Positions 7,945 through 11,229 of a stretch of 11,229 nucleotides of DNA are shown here, piece by piece. The DNA comes from Legionellales bacterium UBA4722 (GTDB lineage: Bacteria; Pseudomonadota; Gammaproteobacteria; DSM-16500): assembly GCA_002404295.1 (NCBI GenBank), contig DHJK01000079.1, positions 1-11,229 of the forward strand. The letters are read 5' to 3'. The first letter of the stretch is position 1. Each line of letters starts with the position of its first letter. The notes under the pieces are model-generated. The model was not told the origin of the DNA, did no database searches, and saw nothing but the letters and a program-made list of their open reading frames with translations. The position numbers and the translations under genes were made by a program.

Positions 7945-7972
7945 TTGCATATTGTACAATTCGTCCTATAAT
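7945..7972 (+). promoter_or_regulatory. Sigma70-type promoter of the structured RNA
   Basis: A perfect -10 box TATAAT lies at 7967-7972, with a weak -35 TTGCAT at 7945-7950 and a 16-base spacer. The expected start is G7979, 7 bases after the -10, which is exactly the first base of the closing helix of the predicted RNA. The spacer contains the perfect palindrome ATTGTACAAT at 7951-7960, a possible operator. Confidence 0.6.
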
Positions 7973-7978
7973 GAAGAT

Positions 7979-8150
7979 GGGTATTTTAATAGGGTTCGTC
8001 CGGAACCGCGCAATTGCAACTAACGGGAGACTGACTTGGGACGTGGTGAGCAGGTCCTTCAAGAAAGGAAAGCCTAAAGCGTAACAGAGGTCTCCAAAAT
8101 ATATTAAAACGGGTTTCTAGTGACGCTCTACCAAAAATACCCTTTATTTT
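7979..8150 (+). ncRNA. ssrS: Structured RNA, probable 6S RNA
   Basis: 6S RNA mimics an open promoter, binds the sigma70 RNA polymerase holoenzyme and represses transcription in stationary phase. This RNA of about 170 nt folds by eye into a rod whose ends pair. 7979-7987 (GGGTATTTT) pairs perfectly with 8134-8142. Then come 7990-7994 with 8126-8130, 7997-8000 with 8122-8125, and 8002-8007 with 8112-8117. A large central bubble follows, and then GGAGAC at 8026-8031 with GTCTCC at 8090-8095. The apical half has a TCCTT/AAGGA hairpin (8055-8059 with 8065-8069). A closing stem, one large central bubble and an apical stem are the hallmarks of 6S. The blocks GGTGAGCA, GGTCC, AGAA and GCCT at 8045-8075 occur in the same order as in E. 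coli 6S as I recall it. T-rich DNA at 8143-8152 fits termination. Alternative: a leader or riboswitch of the downstream gene. The RNA gene is well supported; its identity as 6S is less so. Confidence 0.58.
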
Positions 8151-8152
8151 TT
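8134..8152 (+). terminator. Likely 3' end of the structured RNA
   Basis: The 3' half of the closing helix, ending at 8142, is followed by TTTATTTTTT. A stable helix before a U-tract resembles an intrinsic terminator, although its 5' half lies 147 bases upstream. Part of this strand could also pair locally with GGGT at 8111-8114. Confidence 0.4.
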
Positions 8153-8168
8153 CCTCGCTATATTTTCC

Positions 8169-8196
8169 TTGCTCTGTTTTCCTAACTCAATATACT
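8169..8196 (+). promoter_or_regulatory. Candidate promoter of the ornithine aminotransferase gene
   Basis: TTGCTC at 8169-8174 and TATACT at 8191-8196 are separated by 16 bases, giving a start near 8203 and a leader of about 33 bases. It lies just after the T-tract of the structured RNA, so the aminotransferase gene can have its own transcript. Confidence 0.4.
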
Positions 8197-8235
8197 AACT
8201 CCATTACATCTAATTACATTTTGAGTGGTGAATCA

Positions 8236-9450
8236 ATGCATCCTATTATTGAACAAGAACGTGCTTACGGTGCGCATAATTATGAGCCCTTGCCTGTTGT
8301 ATTAACGCGCGGCAAGGGTGTTCATGTTTGGGATGAAAAGGGAAATCAATATATTGATATGATGAGCGCCTATTCTGCAGTGAGTCATGGGCATTGTCAT
8401 CCTGTGCTAGTAAAAGTGTTAGTTGAACAAGCGCAAACATTAGCCATGGTTTCACGTGCATTCTATACAGATAAGTTGGGTCTGTTTTTAAAAAAAATCT
8501 GTGAGATGACAGGACAAGAAAAAGCCTTGCCCATGAATACCGGTGCAGAAGCTGTAGAAACTGCTTTAAAAGCGGCACGTAAGTGGGCTTATACCGTTAA
8601 GAAAGTGCCGAAGGATAAAGCAGAGATCATTGTGTGTGACGGCAATTTTCATGGCCGCACGATTACGATTGTCAGCATGTCATCAGAACCACAATACCGC
8701 GCAGGCTTTGAGCCGCTTACACCTGGATTCAAACAAATTCCGTATGGTGATGTAGGCGCGCTTGAAAAAGCGATCACCCCTAACACTGCTGCCTTTTTAG
8801 TTGAACCCATTCAGGGTGAAGCAGGTATTATTGTGCCACCAGTAGGTTATTTAAAAAAATGCGCAGCGCTTTGCAAACAACATAATGTGTTATTGATTTG
8901 CGATGAAATTCAAACAGGCATAGGCAGAACCGGTCGGTTTCTTGCGTCTGAACATGAAGGTGTTAAACCAGATGGTATCGTATTAGGAAAAGCATTGGGT
9001 GGAGGTTTGCTGCCTGTTTCTGTATTCTTAACTCGCGAAGACGTTATGAATGTTTTTACACCGGGTGATCATGGCAGTACGTTTGGCGGGAATCCATTAG
9101 CCGCGACTGTTGGATTGGCTGCGCTTGATGTATTAGCGGATGAACATATGATCGCAAATGCTGCTGAAATGGGTGAATACATGTTGCATCAATTGCAAAA
9201 AATCAAATCCCCGTTGATTGAAGAGGTACGTGGTAAAGGATTGCTGATTGGTGTTAGCATTAATCCACGTTATTGTGCTGCGAGAGGGATTTGTTTGCGG
9301 TTGATGAAAGAGGGTGTGCTAAGTAAAGAGACGCATAGTACCGTGGTTCGTTTTGCGCCGCCTTTGATTATTACTAAGGAGCAAATTGATTTTGTGATTG
9401 GCGCGCTTAGTCGTGTTTTGGTGGAAGTTGAAGCTGAAATTAAAGTATAA
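8236..9450 (+). CDS. rocD: Ornithine aminotransferase (ornithine-oxo-acid transaminase)
   Basis: This PLP enzyme moves the delta-amino group of L-ornithine to 2-oxoglutarate, giving glutamate-5-semialdehyde and glutamate, and links arginine/ornithine with proline and glutamate metabolism. The 404 residues fit the usual length of about 400. Class III aminotransferase signatures are in order: YGAHNYEPLPVVL near the N terminus, NTGAEAVETALK at 101-112, FHGRT at 139-143, EPIQGEAG at 190-197, DEIQTGIGRTG at 223-233, the Schiff-base lysine K252 in LGKALGGG, and GSTFGGNPL at 280-288. YGAHNY and SAYSAV favour ornithine over acetylornithine as substrate. ATG at 8236 was chosen because GAGTGG at 8224-8229 sits 6 bases before it. 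An in-frame TTG at 8221 would add five residues but lacks a ribosome site. Arginase or proline-pathway genes are not nearby. Confidence in the family is very high; the exact substrate is inferred from similarity. Confidence 0.93.
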   Translation: MHPIIEQERAYGAHNYEPLPVVLTRGKGVHVWDEKGNQYIDMMSAYSAVSHGHCHPVLVKVLVEQAQTLAMVSRAFYTDKLGLFLKKICEMTGQEKALPMNTGAEAVETALKAARKWAYTVKKVPKDKAEIIVCDGNFHGRTITIVSMSSEPQYRAGFEPLTPGFKQIPYGDVGALEKAITPNTAAFLVEPIQGEAGIIVPPVGYLKKCAALCKQHNVLLICDEIQTGIGRTGRFLASEHEGVKPDGIVLGKALGGGLLPVSVFLTREDVMNVFTPGDHGSTFGGNPLAATVGLAALDVLADEHMIANAAEMGEYMLHQLQKIKSPLIEEVRGKGLLIGVSINPRYCAARGICLRLMKEGVLSKETHSTVVRFAPPLIITKEQIDFVIGALSRVLVEVEAEIKV

Positions 9451-9469
9451 ATTAAATTGCTTCGCGCAA

Positions 9470-9692
9470 CCTCTCCCACAAGGGGGCGTTGTTGTTAGAA
9501 TCAGGAAATAGCTCATCTCCTCGTCGTCATTGCGAGCGAAGCGAAGCAATCCAGCTCGAAAGCAAAGCTTAGTATCTGAGGCTCGCTTTTTGAAGTTTTG
9601 CTTTCGAGCTGGATTGCTTCGCTTCGCTCGCAATGACGACAGTGGAGTTGAGCTTTTTCTGACTTATTCAACAACGCCCACAAAGGGAGAGG
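9470..9692. repeat. Composite palindromic repeat element, 223 bp
   Basis: The ends CCTCTCCC (9470-9477) and GGGAGAGG (9685-9692) are inverted copies. The outer arms pair imperfectly and share GCGTTGTTG and its complement CAACAACGC. The core is perfect: 9523-9566 is the exact reverse complement of 9597-9640, 44 bp, around a 30-base loop. It contains no credible gene. The arrangement (terminal inverted repeats, no transposase, further copy at 11157) fits a MITE-like non-autonomous element. No clear target-site duplication was found. It fills most of the gap between the aminotransferase and Sel1 genes and could end transcription from both sides. Confidence 0.88.
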
Positions 9693-9735
9693 TGTGCTAA
9701 ACAAATTGTGATTTTTTAAAAGGAAAATAACCGAC

Positions 9736-11142
9736 ATGACAAAATGGATTAAACTAAGCTCTGCCGTTTCTCTAGCAGTATTAACCCTCTCTGCCCCCCT
9801 GTTTTCAGCAGCTGATTCCCCTATCGCCTATTTCCAAGAAAAAGCCGCCGCACAAAGACTCCCGGAAGCTTACATGGCTGTAAAAAACAAAGAATACGAT
9901 AAAGCTTTCGAGATTTACAAACACTACGCCGATCTAAATATGCCAGTCGCACAATACATGCTAGCGTATCTATACCAAAATGGTTTTGGCACACCCAAAG
10001 AAAAAGATCTCGCTGCTGCCTGGTATAGCAAAGCAAGCGATGCAGGCTTGCCCGCCGCGCAATTTGCCTCAGGCATGATGCGTTATTATGGCATAGGTGT
10101 CTCGCAAGGATTGCCAGAAGCGATTGCTTTATTCAATCTAGCGGCAGAAAAAAATAATCCACTAGCACAATATATGTTAGGTTATTTATATGCGCACGGT
10201 TTTGGTGTTACTCAAACTTTAACAACAGCGATAGATTGGTATACTAAAGCGGCAACACAAGGTGTGCCGCAAGCACAATATAATTTAGGCCTTATGTATT
10301 ATTCCGGAGATGGCGTAAGCAAAGATTATGCTAAGGCATTTAATTGGTTCAGCTTAGCGTCTCAACAAGGTTCAGCCAAATCCAAATTCATGTTGGGGTT
10401 AATGTATAGTCTTGGTCAGGGTGTTGGGATAGATAAAGCTCAAGCCTTAAATTGGTATAAACAAGCAGCGGATAAAAATCTTGCAGTCGCACAATATAAT
10501 TTAGGCATCGCTTATTTTAACGGCCAAGGTACAGCCGCAAATCCTGGATTAGCTCAGCTTTCTATTTTGGAAGCTGCAAAACAAGGATTGCCCCGCGCGC
10601 AATATTTTATGGGTTATGCCACATCGAATGGTCCTGCTAAAAATCCACAAAAAGCCTTAGAATGGTACATGAAAGCTGCAGAGCAAAGTTTTCCAGAAGC
10701 GCAACTCGCCCTTGGTTATCTCTATCAAAATGGTATAGGCGTTCCAAAAGACGACCAACAAGCATTTAAATGGTATTATGCTGCCGCTAAAGAAGGTTCA
10801 GCTAATGCTGAGTTCATGGTAGGGCGTTATTACCAACAAGGTACCGGCCTTCCCAGTAATCCACAAACCGCTGCTTATTGGTATAGCAAAGCCGCAGAAC
10901 AAGGCATGGACAATGCGCAACTCTTGTTGGGCGTCATGTATAGCCAAGGGCAAGGCATACCTAAAGATATTAAATTAGCTTACACCTGGTTCAATCTCGC
11001 ATCGACCTCCAGTAATGAGGAAATACGCAAGGCGGCATTAAACATGCGAGATGAATTAGCAAAAAGCATGAGCGCGGATGAAATTAATGCGGCTAAGCAA
11101 CAGTCTCAGAGTTATTTTAATCGATATTCAACGGGTGGATAA
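9736..11142 (+). CDS. Secreted Sel1-like repeat protein
   Basis: This is a 468-residue protein. Residues 1-26 look like a Sec signal peptide: Lys at 3 and 6, a hydrophobic run at about 9-24, and likely cleavage near FSA-A. Residues 70-428 are ten Sel1-like repeats, nearly all 36 residues, with the pattern AQYxLGxxYxxGxGVxxDxxxAxxWYxKAAxQGxP. A half unit precedes them at about 53-69. The unit at 287-320 is shorter (34 residues) and lacks the usual GxG turn. The C-terminal tail is helical (DELAKSMSADEINAAKQQ), as in other Sel1 proteins. Sel1 solenoids bind proteins. Secreted members such as LpnE and EnhC of Legionella affect host-cell entry, but the family also serves envelope and regulatory roles, so no exact function is assigned. 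AGGA at 9721-9724 lies 11 bases before the ATG. The gene lies between two copies of the composite palindromic repeat. Confidence 0.9.
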   Translation: MTKWIKLSSAVSLAVLTLSAPLFSAADSPIAYFQEKAAAQRLPEAYMAVKNKEYDKAFEIYKHYADLNMPVAQYMLAYLYQNGFGTPKEKDLAAAWYSKASDAGLPAAQFASGMMRYYGIGVSQGLPEAIALFNLAAEKNNPLAQYMLGYLYAHGFGVTQTLTTAIDWYTKAATQGVPQAQYNLGLMYYSGDGVSKDYAKAFNWFSLASQQGSAKSKFMLGLMYSLGQGVGIDKAQALNWYKQAADKNLAVAQYNLGIAYFNGQGTAANPGLAQLSILEAAKQGLPRAQYFMGYATSNGPAKNPQKALEWYMKAAEQSFPEAQLALGYLYQNGIGVPKDDQQAFKWYYAAAKEGSANAEFMVGRYYQQGTGLPSNPQTAAYWYSKAAEQGMDNAQLLLGVMYSQGQGIPKDIKLAYTWFNLASTSSNEEIRKAALNMRDELAKSMSADEINAAKQQSQSYFNRYSTGG

Positions 11143-11156
11143 CTCTGTTTAGGACG

Positions 11157-11229
11157 CTTCTCCCACAAGGGGCGTTGTTGAATAAATCAGAAGTTGCTCC
11201 ACTCCGCCATCGTCATTGCGAGCGAAGCG
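11157..11229. repeat. Partial copy of the composite palindromic repeat, cut by the window end
   Basis: From CTTCTCCCACAAGGGG onward the sequence follows the left arm of the element at 9470 (GCGTTGTTG, AATCAG, GCTC, CTCC) and ends in CGTCATTGCGAGCGAAGCG. It is the start of the core palindrome, whose second half would lie beyond the window. It begins 15 bases after the Sel1 stop codon, so it may also end that transcript. Confidence 0.85.

Noticed and set aside
8051..8080. 4.5S SRP RNA, suggested by AGGTCC followed by AAGGAAAGCC.
   Set aside because: The conserved SRP domain IV loop order is not kept, and the long-range closing helix with a central bubble does not fit a small hairpin SRP RNA.
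8221..8235. In-frame TTG start that would lengthen the ornithine aminotransferase by five residues.
   Set aside because: No Shine-Dalgarno lies before it, while GAGTGG precedes the ATG at 8236 at a normal distance.
9319..9737. Overlapping minus-strand open frames with protein fragments such as CERSEAIQ and RFARNDD.
   Set aside because: They are translations of the palindromic repeat. Such peptides appear as false genes wherever this kind of repeat occurs, and the frames have no ribosome sites.

Overview
The window looks like chromosome of a moderately AT-rich gammaproteobacterium. The main reasons are the rlmD-relA pair in the same order and orientation as in enterobacteria, a YciO close to the E. 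coli protein over its whole length, and a RelA with the monofunctional gammaproteobacterial layout. Cytosolic TPR proteins, a secreted Sel1-repeat protein and dense palindromic repeats suggest a host-associated lineage such as Legionellales/Coxiellaceae. That placement is inference, not proof.

Layout. Positions 27-3185 hold two AT-rich TPR genes on the plus strand, 3 bases apart and probably one operon; the second ends in an unrecognised basic C-terminal module. They converge on relA (minus strand, 3256-5460), the (p)ppGpp synthetase. Upstream of relA lies rlmD (minus strand, 5629-6954), the 23S rRNA m5U methyltransferase. rlmD is divergent from yciO (7033-7653).

The 582-base stretch between yciO and the next gene is the most interesting part. 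It holds, in order, a perfect 44-bp-arm palindrome, five helically phased A-tracts, a promoter with a 10-bp palindrome in its spacer, and a structured RNA of about 170 nt. The 5' and 3' ends of this RNA pair with each other, starting exactly at the predicted first base. Its architecture and some sequence blocks resemble 6S RNA. A second promoter then leads into an ornithine aminotransferase gene (8236-9450).

Positions 9451-9735 carry a 223-bp composite palindromic repeat, again with a perfect 44-bp-arm core. The Sel1-repeat gene (9736-11142) follows, and another copy of the same element begins right after it and runs off the window, so the Sel1 gene sits between two copies. relA (stringent response) and the 6S-like RNA (RNA polymerase regulation in stationary phase) would both act in adaptation to starvation. 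They are neighbours here but nothing shows that they are co-regulated. No tRNA, rRNA, CRISPR array or intact transposase gene was seen.
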